The translations under genes and the position numbers were made by a program. A stretch of 64,000 bases of DNA from a virus. Where the stretch lies: positions 1-64,000 of IMG/VR virus record IMGVR_UViG_3300031456_000001. One strand, given 5' to 3'. The notes below the pieces were generated by a model. The model was given only the letters and a program-made list of their open reading frames with translations, was not told the DNA's origin and did no database searches. Numbering within the stretch: position 1 is the stretch's first letter; each line of letters opens with the position of its first letter. Shown piece after piece: positions 21,821 to 30,518 of the stretch.

Positions 21821-23344
21821 TCACCATCCGAGAATCAGCTGTTCTGCAGGTAGGGCAGGTGCTGGGTATTCGTCAGGCAATGTCATGCCGGGAGACTGGG
21901 GTCCCACCTGACCGAGAAGGTTGGGTTTCAGGTGGACCTTGCATCCGGCCTCCCTGGCCTGGGCGACGATGCGCGCCACCCATTCGAAGGGTGGCGCGAA
22001 CGCTGGGACCACGCCGTTCGGCTGCCGTGTCTCGGTCTGTGCGCCGATGACTACCCAGTCGAACATCGAGAGGTCAGTGAATTCGAGGGGTTCCCGCAGT
22101 GGCTCCAGGGACAGCCAGCGAACGGCGACCCCTTCAATCTGGCGGAAGGCGTCTTCGGCGATCCGCACCCGCTTCTGCTCGTCCACCGAGGTGCCGATCC
22201 ACGCTGTGGCGGGCAGTTGGAGTCCGACATAGCGTGACGGAAACTTGGTGAGCATGAGGTACTGCCAGCGCAGCTCCCGTGCGCAGGCGGTCAGTACCTG
22301 GTCGATCCACTCGTCAGGCACCCAACGACCGAACAGATCGGCCATGGAGCAAACGAAAACCCGCTGAAGACTGGAATCTCGGGCGATGTCGGCCGGCGAG
22401 GGAACCGTGGTGTTGACGGGGGCGTCGAGCCGCTCATGGTGGAACAAGGGGGTGAATCCGACGGGATAGGCGGCGGCATAGCTGGGCTTGACGGCCAGTT
22501 CGCGGGCGTAGCAGTAGTCGCAGCCGTGCAGGCAGCCGGTTACCGGGTTCCAGGACCAGCCCGCCCACGAGATGCCTTCGCCGGTGGTCCGGTTGAACGT
22601 CGCCTTGGCCTTGGGCTGCGGGTAGGGCACTTCGCGGCCGGCGTGGGTGCGAAGGGTGAGCATGACGGGTCCGGACCGGCCGGTCGGTGCCGGTGTGGTC
22701 GGTTCCGGTTTCGGCTCGGCACGCAGCCGCCGGGTGGCCTGTTTCGCGGCGGCGTCCAGGGACATGGCACCGGACCGTACGGCGGGGATCAGGTCGGGCG
22801 CGGCGCGCTCGACCTTTTTGGCCTGCTGGACGGAACGGCCGGAGGCGCCTACCGCAGCGGCGGCGCGTTCACGAGACTCGCGCTCACGGCGAGCCGGCGG
22901 CTCCGACGATCCAGCTTCCGGCAGGTCTGCCGGAAGCTCCGTCCGTTTTGCCGGTTCCGGAAACTTCGACCTGGCCTGACCTGCTTCGCGCTGCCGCTCC
23001 TTCGCCTGCGGCGCGTACCGGCGCTCATACGCGAGCGCGATCACAGCCCGCTGCCCCGGGTTCAGGTGCCGTCGCTCCACATTGGTCGAGATGATGTAGT
23101 CGGCGATCATCTGATCCGTGTAGCGCTCCGGCAGGTGTTCGAACACCGGATCAAGATTCGCCGCGAGGCAGGCCCGGTAACGATTCCGCCCGTCAACCAG
23201 GGTGTTGCCGTCGTAGGTGAGGACGATGGGGCGACGAAGCCCCTGTCGCCGGATGTCGACGACGAGCGCCCCGAACTCCCCGCCCTCGATGAGTGGGAAC
23301 TCATCCGCGAAAGGGTGGACCGCGTAGGGCCCGAGTGTCGTCAC
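21821..23344 (-). CDS. ParB-like / radical SAM (Gp37/Gp68) fusion
   Basis: 507 aa; GTG start overlaps the upstream stop. Residues 1-110 are a ParB/Srx-like domain (GNTLVDGRNRYRACLAANLD, RRHLNPGQRAVIALAYER), then a helical linker. From about 265 a phage Gp37/Gp68 domain follows: GISWAGWSWNPVTGCLHGCD and CLHGCDYCYAR, a CxxxCxxC radical SAM cluster. The reaction is unknown; a role in nucleic-acid modification is inferred from the DNA-binding-like N-terminus and the methyltransferase-like neighbour. Confidence 0.85.
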   Translation of the reverse strand: MTTLGPYAVHPFADEFPLIEGGEFGALVVDIRRQGLRRPIVLTYDGNTLVDGRNRYRACLAANLDPVFEHLPERYTDQMIADYIISTNVERRHLNPGQRAVIALAYERRYAPQAKERQREAGQARSKFPEPAKRTELPADLPEAGSSEPPARRERESRERAAAAVGASGRSVQQAKKVERAAPDLIPAVRSGAMSLDAAAKQATRRLRAEPKPEPTTPAPTGRSGPVMLTLRTHAGREVPYPQPKAKATFNRTTGEGISWAGWSWNPVTGCLHGCDYCYARELAVKPSYAAAYPVGFTPLFHHERLDAPVNTTVPSPADIARDSSLQRVFVCSMADLFGRWVPDEWIDQVLTACARELRWQYLMLTKFPSRYVGLQLPATAWIGTSVDEQKRVRIAEDAFRQIEGVAVRWLSLEPLREPLEFTDLSMFDWVVIGAQTETRQPNGVVPAFAPPFEWVARIVAQAREAGCKVHLKPNLLGQVGPQSPGMTLPDEYPAPALPAEQLILGW

Positions 23345-24270
23345 ATCCGCTCCTTCTTCGTCAGGAACAGCTCGTCGAGCAGGGCGCGAAATCCTGCCGG
23401 ATCGCGACGCAGCCACACCTTCCGCATCGTCATGCCGTGAGCGGTGAATGCTTTGTCGACATCGTCTTCAGCCCGCTCCCCCCAGGCGTTGGCCTCTTCC
23501 ACCAGGTAGGCCCACTGCGAGTCGTCCCGCTCGATCGCCGCCAGCAGAAGATCGTGATGGGGGTACAGCCCGTCCGCCGCCTGCTGTACCAGTCCATACC
23601 ACTGACCGCGCTCCTCGCGGTTGAGGCGCTTCAACCCTTTCGCGTTGCATCCCATCGTGGAGATCCCCCGGAACCAGGGGGTGCGCTCCCGGATCTCCGC
23701 CACAAAGGTGGGTCGCATGGCCCACGTGTTGATGGCGTTCGGGTCGTTGACCACGACGACGGCCGTACGTGCGGTGACATCTTCGACGGAGGCTCCGGCG
23801 CCGTCCGCATTGAAACTCCTCACCTGCGAGTAGCCGCGCCACCAGTGGTCACCGTTCCAGCCGTAGGCCACCGACTCGCCCCGGCGACCCTCCAGGCGCG
23901 GCAGATGGTCGTGGAGATTCCCGTCGAGGCGGTCGAACGTGGCCGGCTGGATCTCATGCAGGCGAACCCTGATCCGCTTGTGTGCCGCCGTGGCATGGTA
24001 GGCCAGCAGGCCGGGTGAACAGTTCGACCACCATGGACCCTCGGCCAGGTACGGCACGCCGTCCCCCGCGGTCAGGTCAAGCCACAGATGCTCGTCGAAC
24101 CCGCGGATATGCCTGCCCGCCCCCACCTCCCGACCGATCAGCCGGCCCATGAGCGCGTGCTTGGCCGGGGTCCGCACGCTGTGCCCGACATTCCGGCTTC
24201 CCCGCAGGGGTCGACGTTTCGACGTCACCCCTTCCCCCTCCCCGAAGGGCAGCTCGTCCTGCGGGGTCAT
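23341..24270 (-). CDS. methyltransferase-like partner of the radical SAM protein
   Basis: 309 aa; ATG overlapping the RHH gene stop. LWLDLTAGDGVPYLAEGPWW is a SAM-binding-like motif I, followed by RVRLHEIQPATFDRL (acidic residue after strand 2) and AVVVVNDPNAINTW (motif IV-like). Proteins of this kind occur next to Gp37/Gp68 radical SAM proteins (three-Cys-motif partner type); membership is my inference. Substrate unknown. Confidence 0.65.
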   Translation of the reverse strand: MTPQDELPFGEGEGVTSKRRPLRGSRNVGHSVRTPAKHALMGRLIGREVGAGRHIRGFDEHLWLDLTAGDGVPYLAEGPWWSNCSPGLLAYHATAAHKRIRVRLHEIQPATFDRLDGNLHDHLPRLEGRRGESVAYGWNGDHWWRGYSQVRSFNADGAGASVEDVTARTAVVVVNDPNAINTWAMRPTFVAEIRERTPWFRGISTMGCNAKGLKRLNREERGQWYGLVQQAADGLYPHHDLLLAAIERDDSQWAYLVEEANAWGERAEDDVDKAFTAHGMTMRKVWLRRDPAGFRALLDELFLTKKERM

Positions 24271-24425
24271 GTCGTCGTCACCCGCTCGGCGTGCTCCTTC
24301 TCCCTGACGATCATCTGCTCGACGAACTCCGTCACCGACATCCGGCGCCGCAACGCCTCGATCTTCAACCACTCCAACGTGCTCAGCCGCAGCCGTAGCG
24401 ACGTGGGCCTGCGTTCCTCATCCAT
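24267..24425 (-). CDS. ribbon-helix-helix regulator (52 aa)
   Basis: MDEERRPTSLRLRLSTLEWL then KIEALRRRMSVTEFVEQMIV: strand plus two helices of the Arc/CopG fold. Upstream is TCGCGA-N10-TCGCGA, a likely operator, and TTCGAA-N17-TAGTTT, which would give a nearly leaderless transcript. ATGA overlap with the methyltransferase-like gene, so it probably controls the modification operon. Confidence 0.8.
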   Translation of the reverse strand: MDEERRPTSLRLRLSTLEWLKIEALRRRMSVTEFVEQMIVREKEHAERVTTT

Positions 24426-24439
24426 GTCGCGAAACTATC

Positions 24440-24775
24440 ACGTCGCGAGGGTGGTTCGAACGCCCCCCGAACGTATGGCCCCCACCCGGCCCGCACACGT
24501 TCACCACTTCTAAAGAGTGGTGAAACGTGTGTGCGGGTGTGTGCCGGCGTGTGTGAGGTGCCGTGTGCGTATCTGACCTGGGGAAATGAAGATCGCGTGT
24601 GAGGGCGTGTGACCCCTCGTATGCGGATCATGGGGTCACACGCGTGTGCGGAGTGTAGGCAGACTACGCATGAGGCTGAGTTTTACCTGGTCAGCATGCA
24701 TGCTTGATCAACTAGCCGTTTCCACATGATGGGAAACGGTCATTTCGCTGTGATGCGTTATCCACAAGTGATCCA
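24440..24775. other. candidate replication origin
   Basis: A 336-base non-coding region next to the helicase and prim-pol genes. It holds a perfect DnaA box TTATCCACA (24758-24766), a long hairpin at 24491-24537, an 11-bp stem CGTGTGACCCC / GGGGTCACACG (24606-24642), the palindromes AGCATGCATGCT (24693-24704) and TTGATCAA (24704-24711), and CCGTTTCC / GGAAACGG around 24715-24739. G/T-rich GTGTG repeats lie at 24530-24610. The 24660-24775 part is the least GC-rich. Confidence 0.6.
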
Positions 24776-26122
24776 CTAGAACAGCGTCCCCCCGAGCCCG
24801 TCCTCCTGCCGGCCGCCGTGCGGCTGCGGCGGCTGCATGCCGAGCACCACCCGCCAACGCTTCAGGTTGTCGGCCCGGTCTGGCGCCATCTCCAACACAC
24901 CCTGCTTCATCCGCGTGTTGAGCTGATTACGGGCCGCATTCACGCTCAGGCCGACATACCGGGCATAGTCGCCTGCGGTGATCCCGCCCGCACCTGCCCC
25001 CTTGATCCAGGCGATCGGGTTGAGGTGGACGGAGGCGCCCATCGTGCCCTCCGTCTTGTCCACGGTCACCTCCTGCTCGGCGATGAACTCCCCCGGCGAC
25101 TTCACCTGACGCACGTGCACCAACGTCGAGCCCTCCTCGTCGACCCACATCGACACCACCGACCCGGCCCCGGCCGTCAACCAGCGCGAGCCGTACACGT
25201 CGTCGATGCCGTTGGTCCGCTGCTGCCCCTGCTGGATCTTCCGGTTGTGGTGATCCTCGACCCACTGCATGCCCCGGGCCACACACTCCTGCCTGGCCCG
25301 GTTGTAGCCGTTCGCCGACTCGTCGTCCGACGGCTTCGGGCAGTAGTCCTTCACGCTGTCCACGAACACGTCCGAACACTTGTGCGGCTGCGCCTGCGCC
25401 ATGTCCGCCAGGGCGTCCTTCTCCGTGGTCAGGTCGAACGGCAGCGGCCCGTCATGCACCAGCAGATGATCACGCAGCACGTCGGCCATCCAGTCCCGCC
25501 GGTGCCGGCGCATCGCCCGCCGGATCTGCCGCGGCCGGTCCCCGGCCAGGTACAGCACCAGCCCGGCCAGGTCCATGGGCCGCACCGGCATGCCCAGCAC
25601 CGCCCCCCAGTCGTCGGGGTGGTCGTCGGGGCCGACCCGCCGGTGGTCAGCGCGGGGCCGCCCGTCCGGCCCGAGGAGACCCAGCCGGGCGAACACCAGC
25701 AGATGCGACAGCGTCGACTTGAACACGCCGTTGCCGCCGAACAGCATCAGCGGCTCCCCGGGCGCCCACACCACACCGCCGCCGGGCGCCCCCCACACCT
25801 GCTCGTCGCCGTCGGCGTCTTCGGCGAGGAACTCCCACCCGTCGAGGAGGCGCAGTTTCCGGGCCGCCCGCAGCGCCGCGAACTCTTCGGCGTCGATCTC
25901 CTTGCGGACCCTGCGCCGGTTGCGTTCCGATTTGCGCTGCCGGGCCAGCTCGCGTTGCTCCTCCGCGTCGGCGAGCTGCCTCCGGCGCTCCTCCTCCTCC
26001 TCGGCGGTGAGGCCCGACTCGGTATCCGGCGGCGGGCCGTTCGACGGGTTGTCGGGCTGACCACCGGGGGGCGTGTCGCCTTCAGCGGCCGACCAGTCGA
26101 ACGGGGGGGCGTCGTCGGTCAC
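24776..26122 (-). CDS. RepA-like replicative ATPase / helicase
   Basis: 448 aa, GTG start overlapping the prim-pol stop (GTGA). Walker A GGNGVFKST near residues 129-137, a central RecA-type core, and a C-terminal winged-helix-like segment (ITAGDYARYVGLSVNAARNQ). The first 100 residues are acidic then basic helix. With prim-pol it forms the usual phage/plasmid replication pair. Confidence 0.8.
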   Translation of the reverse strand: MTDDAPPFDWSAAEGDTPPGGQPDNPSNGPPPDTESGLTAEEEEERRRQLADAEEQRELARQRKSERNRRRVRKEIDAEEFAALRAARKLRLLDGWEFLAEDADGDEQVWGAPGGGVVWAPGEPLMLFGGNGVFKSTLSHLLVFARLGLLGPDGRPRADHRRVGPDDHPDDWGAVLGMPVRPMDLAGLVLYLAGDRPRQIRRAMRRHRRDWMADVLRDHLLVHDGPLPFDLTTEKDALADMAQAQPHKCSDVFVDSVKDYCPKPSDDESANGYNRARQECVARGMQWVEDHHNRKIQQGQQRTNGIDDVYGSRWLTAGAGSVVSMWVDEEGSTLVHVRQVKSPGEFIAEQEVTVDKTEGTMGASVHLNPIAWIKGAGAGGITAGDYARYVGLSVNAARNQLNTRMKQGVLEMAPDRADNLKRWRVVLGMQPPQPHGGRQEDGLGGTLF

Positions 26123-26997
26123 ACGCCACCACCGAGGATCTTGCCGGTGGCCGATGCGATGGTCTTGCGGACCTCGGCGTCGCCGAGCCCGGACAGGATG
26201 GCCTCCGAGCGCAGGTCGCCGAGCCGGTCGGTGCCGTAGCCGGATTCGAGAATGCGGCACGCGGCCCAGTACAGCGACTCGTTGCGGTTGCCGGCGGTCT
26301 GCTGCGCGAACCAGCGGATGAGCGGTTCCGCATGGTCGGTGAAGGCCGTCTGTGTCAGGTCGCGCGGCGGCGGCGGCGGGTTCAGGAAGTCGCGCACGTC
26401 CAGCCAGGACAGCAGTCCGTCTTTAGCCAGGTCGAACCACGACCACCGGTAGAACAGCGGCCCAACCTGCGAGCAGGGCGCGGCCACATAGCCGCCGCAG
26501 GAACGGAAGTCGATGCCGTGTTTCTTCAGGCAGGCCGACTGCTGGCCGGTGCCGTCGTAGTAGAAGTGCCAGCCGCCGGACGGGGTGACGACCGCGGCGA
26601 ACGCCCCGGTGGTCAGCCCGACCTCACGGAGCCGCCCGAACGACACCTTGCCGGGGGCGCCGCCTTTGACGTCCACGTCGAGCACGTCCGGCGACGAGGT
26701 GCCCGGCCCGCCGGGGGAGCCGGTGGCGATGCCGATGTTGCACCGCGGGTCCCGCGCCCACCACCGGGCCACCCGTTCGACGTCGGCGGTGGCGTCTTTG
26801 AAGCCGTGGCCGAGCCGGCCGCAGACCTGACCACCGGGGCAGGCGGCCTGTTCGGCGTCGTCGGCGTGGGCACGGCGGAACCGGGGGACTTTGCCGCCGG
26901 GGACGAGGGGGAACACCCGCCAGCCGAGGACGGCGTATGCGGCGGCCGCCCCGGCGAGGGTCTCCGGCAGTTCGGTGGCGGTGCTGACGCTGCCCAT
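26119..26997 (-). CDS. bifunctional primase/polymerase (prim-pol)
   Basis: 292 aa, ATG with AGGGAGAG 5 nt upstream. AYAVLGWRVFPLVPGGKVPR, then CNIGIATGSPGG, LDVDVKGGAPG and SGGWHFYYDG are the motifs of the AEP-type prim-pol N-terminal domain. The C-terminal helical region is about 90 aa. It makes primers for phage replication. Confidence 0.9.
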   Translation of the reverse strand: MGSVSTATELPETLAGAAAAYAVLGWRVFPLVPGGKVPRFRRAHADDAEQAACPGGQVCGRLGHGFKDATADVERVARWWARDPRCNIGIATGSPGGPGTSSPDVLDVDVKGGAPGKVSFGRLREVGLTTGAFAAVVTPSGGWHFYYDGTGQQSACLKKHGIDFRSCGGYVAAPCSQVGPLFYRWSWFDLAKDGLLSWLDVRDFLNPPPPPRDLTQTAFTDHAEPLIRWFAQQTAGNRNESLYWAACRILESGYGTDRLGDLRSEAILSGLGDAEVRKTIASATGKILGGGV

Positions 26998-27066
26998 CTA
27001 TGCTCTCCCTGCTGGCTACGAATGGGTGTTCGGGGGCTGCCGCCTGGATCGCGGTGGCCCCCACTG

Positions 27067-27294
27067 CTACCGGCGGTAGAACGCCCCGACCTCCACCCCG
27101 TACAGCCCGGCGAGCACGCCGAGGATCGACGAGGGTACATCGATGAGGCCGGTCTCGTATTTGCCGACGGTCACCCAGTGCCGGTCGATGTGGGCGGCGA
27201 CGTCGCGCAGGCTCATGCCGGCCCGGTCGCGCGCGGCGCGCAGGGCGTCACGGTCCAGGACGTGGACAGGGTGGAGTGCCGCCGGAGCGGTCAT
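27067..27294 (-). CDS. XRE-type HTH regulator (75 aa)
   Basis: ALRAARDRAGMSLRDVAAHI and VTVGKYETGLIDVPSSILGV are a standard Cro/CI-type HTH. ATG after GAAAGG. It precedes the prim-pol/helicase genes and could regulate them. Confidence 0.88.
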   Translation of the reverse strand: MTAPAALHPVHVLDRDALRAARDRAGMSLRDVAAHIDRHWVTVGKYETGLIDVPSSILGVLAGLYGVEVGAFYRR

Positions 27295-27739
27295 GGGGGT
27301 GCCTTTCGGTCATCTCGCCAGGGGGCGATCACGTCGAGGGATGCGAGCCTAACCGAACCCCGCCCGTAAGGCCAGGGGCTACAGGGCCGTGTCGCCGGGG
27401 CCCGGCTGCCGGTCTGGCCGCTGGCCAGGATCGGCCTGACCCGGCTACCATCGGTCGTAGATCGGGTTGGTCTCCGCCCCGTTGATCGGTGTGTGTGACC
27501 TGCTGGTTCCTTTCTTGTGGTGGGAGAGGGAGAACCCCCGCCGTTCCCTTACGAGGGGCGCGACGGGGGTTCTCCGTGTCCGGGGCCGATGTGCCGCGGG
27601 TGGTGTCGGCAAGTCGATGTGCCGCGGGCGGCTGCTGACAGGGCATGTCGGGCCGGCGGGGACGGGGTAGCAACCAGGCAGGTCGGTTGAGACTGCAGCG
27701 GTCCGTCGGGTAAGGCCGGGGTGCCCGGGGGGAGGCTAG
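27295..27739. other. non-coding region with hairpin and repeats
   Basis: 445 bases without a supported gene. It has an 11-bp stem (GAGAACCCCCG/CGGGGGTTCTC, 27530-27574) followed on the minus strand by the conserved leader CCACCACAAGAAAGGAACC, but no start codon at the right distance. A 14-bp direct repeat CGATGTGCCGCGGG occurs at 27587 and 27615. It is C-rich in the leftward transcript. Confidence 0.55.
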
Positions 27740-27958
27740 TCAGAGGGCGAGGAGCAGGCCGAGTACGGCGACGGCGGCGAGGATGACGACGACGGCGAAG
27801 TCGGCGTAGCCGGGCAGCGTCGCGGCGGCGGGTGTCGCAGCGGGCAGGGGCGGGAAGGGCGGGCATGTCGCGGGGGAAGGGGGTGGCGGGTCGGCGTTCA
27901 CCGCGGGTCGGGTCGACGTGTCGGCGGAACCGTGGTGGATAGGTGAGTCGGTCGGCAT
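27740..27958 (-). CDS. small C-tail-anchored membrane protein (72 aa)
   Basis: ATG 5 nt after AGGAG. A Pro-rich hydrophilic N-terminus is followed by DFAVVVILAAVAVLGLLLAL, one membrane helix ending at the C-terminus. Not recognised. The long C-rich leader upstream is repeat-laden. Confidence 0.6.
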   Translation of the reverse strand: MPTDSPIHHGSADTSTRPAVNADPPPPSPATCPPFPPLPAATPAAATLPGYADFAVVVILAAVAVLGLLLAL

Positions 27959-28329
27959 GTCGGCTCCTGGTTGGGACGTCCGGACGGGGGTGGTCGGTCG
28001 GGCCGGGGTGATGGGGTCGGATCGATGGCACGGTACGTCGGCGGGGTCGCGGGTCGGGGGTGTTCTTGCGGGGCCCGTCGTCGCGAGGTGGGCTCGGCAA
28101 GGCGTGTCGGATCGCAGAGAGTGGGTGCGGGTCGTCGGTGTGGGCTTGTGCGGGAAGGCGTGTCGGTGCGGGCCCGGGATGGCATGTCGACCGGTGTGTA
28201 TCGGCAAGGAATGTGACCGGAAAAGGCCGTCGGGGCATGTCGGGTGGATGTGTGGCGCCGGAAAGGTCGGGGGGCGGGGCGGGCCGGGAAGTCGAGCCGG
28301 GTACGGGGTGGGAAGGCTGGTCGGCACGT
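27959..28329. repeat. non-coding region with degenerate GGCATGTCGG repeats
   Basis: 371 bases with no supported gene. It carries a loose family of elements such as GGCGTGTCGG, GGCATGTCGA, GGAATGTGACC and GGCATGTCGG (near 28103, 28163, 28186, 28211 and 28240), 23-60 bp apart. The leftward transcript strand is C-rich and G-poor. Confidence 0.5.
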
Positions 28330-28674
28330 TCAGGCCGGCGGTGCGGGTTTCCAGTCGGGGTGGTGGTGGGTGCTGTAGCAGCCGACGGCGTGCAGCCAGG
28401 ACCGGCACCGCGCGCACCACACCATCGGCGCCGCCACGGTGGCGATCTCCTGCACCGGCCGGGTGCCGTCGCGCCGCGGGTCGGGGGCGAACTGGGCCGG
28501 GTCGGGTATCCGCTGGTCGGGCATGCGGTGGTCGCGGCCGCCGCAGCCGGCACAGTCGGCGTCGGTGGCCGTCGAGGCGTCCGGGGTGGTGTCGCGTTCT
28601 GCGGTGAACGCGAGCCGCCCGACGAGCCGGGCCAGGTCGAGCCGCGGGAACGGCATGGGCAACGGGGACCGCAT
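28330..28674 (-). CDS. zinc-binding protein candidate (114 aa)
   Basis: ATG 2 nt after the upstream stop. CAGCGGRDH and CARCRSWLHAVGC with a His-rich end suggest two zinc knuckles. Not recognised. Confidence 0.65.
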   Translation of the reverse strand: MRSPLPMPFPRLDLARLVGRLAFTAERDTTPDASTATDADCAGCGGRDHRMPDQRIPDPAQFAPDPRRDGTRPVQEIATVAAPMVWCARCRSWLHAVGCYSTHHHPDWKPAPPA

Positions 28675-28675
28675 T

Positions 28676-28912
28676 TCAGTCCTCTCTGGTGAACTGCTTG
28701 AACTCCAGCTCGTCGACCTGGTCGATGTCGAGGCTGAACCGGACCGGGTACTTGTTGAGGTGTGTGGTGTAGCCGGAGCACTGGATGCAGAGGTCGGTGC
28801 CCGGCTCGTATTCGCCGTCGGCGAGCAGCGCGCGGGCCTCCTCCTCCGTGTCGGCGTGGATCTCGACGGATATCGATCCGGTGATCGGTAGGTCCAACTT
28901 CCAGACGGTCAT
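28676..28912 (-). CDS. unknown protein (78 aa)
   Basis: ATG after the conserved leader CCACGCGAAGGAGCGG. Alternating strands and a helix (DTEEEARALLADGEYEPGTD) with a CIQC motif. Acidic. Not recognised. Confidence 0.7.
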   Translation of the reverse strand: MTVWKLDLPITGSISVEIHADTEEEARALLADGEYEPGTDLCIQCSGYTTHLNKYPVRFSLDIDQVDELEFKQFTRED

Positions 28913-28943
28913 CGCTTCCGCTCCTTCGCGTGGTGGAAACCCC

Positions 28944-28973
28944 ACAGTAGCAAAGTGTCATGCGGTGTGTCAA
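28944..28973 (-). promoter_or_regulatory. promoter with TGACAC palindrome
   Basis: TTGACA (28973-28968), 18-nt spacer, TACTGT (28949-28944); palindrome tgtcatgcggtgtgtcaa. Confidence 0.75.
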
Positions 28974-28974
28974 T

Positions 28975-29487
28975 TCAGGGCTGGTGGACGGGCATCCAGG
29001 CGAACCAGCCGGCCATGATGCCGAAGGCGAGGACGGCGGCGGCGAGCACGAACCCGGCCAGCCCGAACAGGCAGAGGATGCCGAGGTAGGCGCGGATCGC
29101 CTCCAGGACGTCCATGTGCCGCTGGTGGGCGTGCCGGCGGCGGGCTTCGGCGTCCGCGGCCCGCTGCCGGGCGGCGGCGACCTCGGCGAGGGACGGTCCG
29201 GCGGTGGGCCGCCAGCCGAACAGTCCGCCGGGGCCGATCCGGCGGATCCGGTTGGTGGCCGCGGAGTCGGCGACCGCCTCGACCGCGGCGGTGGCCGGGC
29301 CGTATCTGCCGGGGGGCTGGACGCGCGGCGCGGGCGCGGTGCGTACCGGCTCCGGCGGCATCGGGGCGTTGCGCAGCGCGGGGCTGACGAGGACGGTGGG
29401 TGCGGCCAGGTCGCCGAGGCCGTCGAGGGCGAGCCGGGTGCGGCCGGCGCCGCGCACCCGGCGGTGTGTCTCGGTCTGATGGTTCAT
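28975..29487 (-). CDS. C-terminally membrane-anchored protein (170 aa)
   Basis: ATG 9 nt after GGGAG. A Pro/Ala/Arg-rich N-terminus, a coiled-coil-like stretch (AEVAAARQRAADAEARRRHA) and a final membrane segment (LFGLAGFVLAAAVLAFGIMA). Preceded by a 140-bp C-rich leader with CGACACGCC-like repeats. Not recognised. Confidence 0.65.
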   Translation of the reverse strand: MNHQTETHRRVRGAGRTRLALDGLGDLAAPTVLVSPALRNAPMPPEPVRTAPAPRVQPPGRYGPATAAVEAVADSAATNRIRRIGPGGLFGWRPTAGPSLAEVAAARQRAADAEARRRHAHQRHMDVLEAIRAYLGILCLFGLAGFVLAAAVLAFGIMAGWFAWMPVHQP

Positions 29488-29627
29488 GTCGGTGGTCTCC
29501 CGGGGCGGTGGTGGCTGCTGGGGCACGGGATCGGTTCGGCGATGCATAGTCGGCAGGGCTGTAGGCAGGGGTAGGCGTGTCGGCAGGGCGGGCGTGTGTG
29601 GGTGGGTGTGTCGGGACGGGACGGGTG

Positions 29628-30518
29628 CTAGTCGGTCGGCGTGTCCCCATGCTCGCCGAGTAGGTCGATGAATGTCGAGGGGCCGGTGCCGAGCAGCGCC
29701 GGCCACGTGCCGGTCGCCCGGCGGCACCGGTCGAGGAGTGTGCCGACCGCGACGGCGGTGTCGAGCGGTGGCGGCTCGTCGCCGATGACCGTGTCGACCC
29801 CGGCGAGCGCGCCGAGGCCGGGCAGCCGGTGGGCGTTGAGGACCGCAATCCAGATGCTGACACCGCCGTCGCCGGAACCGTCCCGTGGGCCGCCGTTGGC
29901 CTGCACCTGCGCACCGGCATCGACGAGCAGCCGCTCCAGAGCCTCCTCCGGGCCGGGTGCGGTGGTGGTGACGTCGAGGACGACCCAGATGTCGAGCCGG
30001 CCGATGTACGCCGCCCACGGGGCGAGCCCGACGGTGTGCATGGCGTCCTGGGCGGTCTGCCCGTCGCCCGCCTCGATGAGGACCCGGCCGCCCATGCGGA
30101 GCACGCTGTCGCGGGCGGCGGCGGCGAGGTCGCCGATCTCGACAGGCGCCGGGATGATCAACCCAGCGCCGTAGTCCCCGCGGTGCTGGACGGTGACCCG
30201 GTGGCCGAGCCGGTTGAGCCGGCCGAGGTCGTCGGTCAGCCACCGCGGCTCGCCGGTGTAGGCGATGCCGAGGTTGGTGTCCGGGTGCTGCCACGCCGAC
30301 GGCAGCACCGACAGCGCTACGGAGTCGGCCGGCGACCCGTACGGGTTGGGGCTGGCGTGCGCGACGTCGGACCCGTCGCTGACCACGGTGCGGATGGCGA
30401 GCCCGTCGCGCAGGCCGCGGCCGAGGCGCGCGGCGACCGGGCCGACGTCGACCCCGGGCGGACCGGTGACGACGGTGACGGTGCCGGTGGCGCTGTTGCG
30501 GTTGCGATAGGTGCTCAT
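29628..30518 (-). CDS. unknown protein with P-loop-like N-terminus
   Basis: 296 aa; TGATG overlap with the upstream gene. GTVTVVTGPPGVDVGPVAAR resembles a Walker A segment but has no Lys, and RVLIEAGDGQ and DIWVVLDVTT resemble the strands of a MinD/ParA-type fold. May be a degenerate P-loop protein. Not otherwise recognised. Confidence 0.6.
   Translation of the reverse strand: MSTYRNRNSATGTVTVVTGPPGVDVGPVAARLGRGLRDGLAIRTVVSDGSDVAHASPNPYGSPADSVALSVLPSAWQHPDTNLGIAYTGEPRWLTDDLGRLNRLGHRVTVQHRGDYGAGLIIPAPVEIGDLAAAARDSVLRMGGRVLIEAGDGQTAQDAMHTVGLAPWAAYIGRLDIWVVLDVTTTAPGPEEALERLLVDAGAQVQANGGPRDGSGDGGVSIWIAVLNAHRLPGLGALAGVDTVIGDEPPPLDTAVAVGTLLDRCRRATGTWPALLGTGPSTFIDLLGEHGDTPTD

Noticed and set aside
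27329-27673. 114-codon minus-strand frame in the gap after the XRE gene
   Set aside because: The conserved leader inside it is not followed by a start codon in any frame at usable spacing, and the translation is low complexity.
27549-28973. 474-codon minus-strand frame across 27.5-29 kb
   Set aside because: Pro/Arg/Thr-rich translation without motifs, crosses three better supported small genes with ribosome binding sites.
12160-29627. CRISPR array from the spaced repeats
   Set aside because: Repeats are degenerate, short (10-15 bp) and irregularly spaced, with no cas genes.
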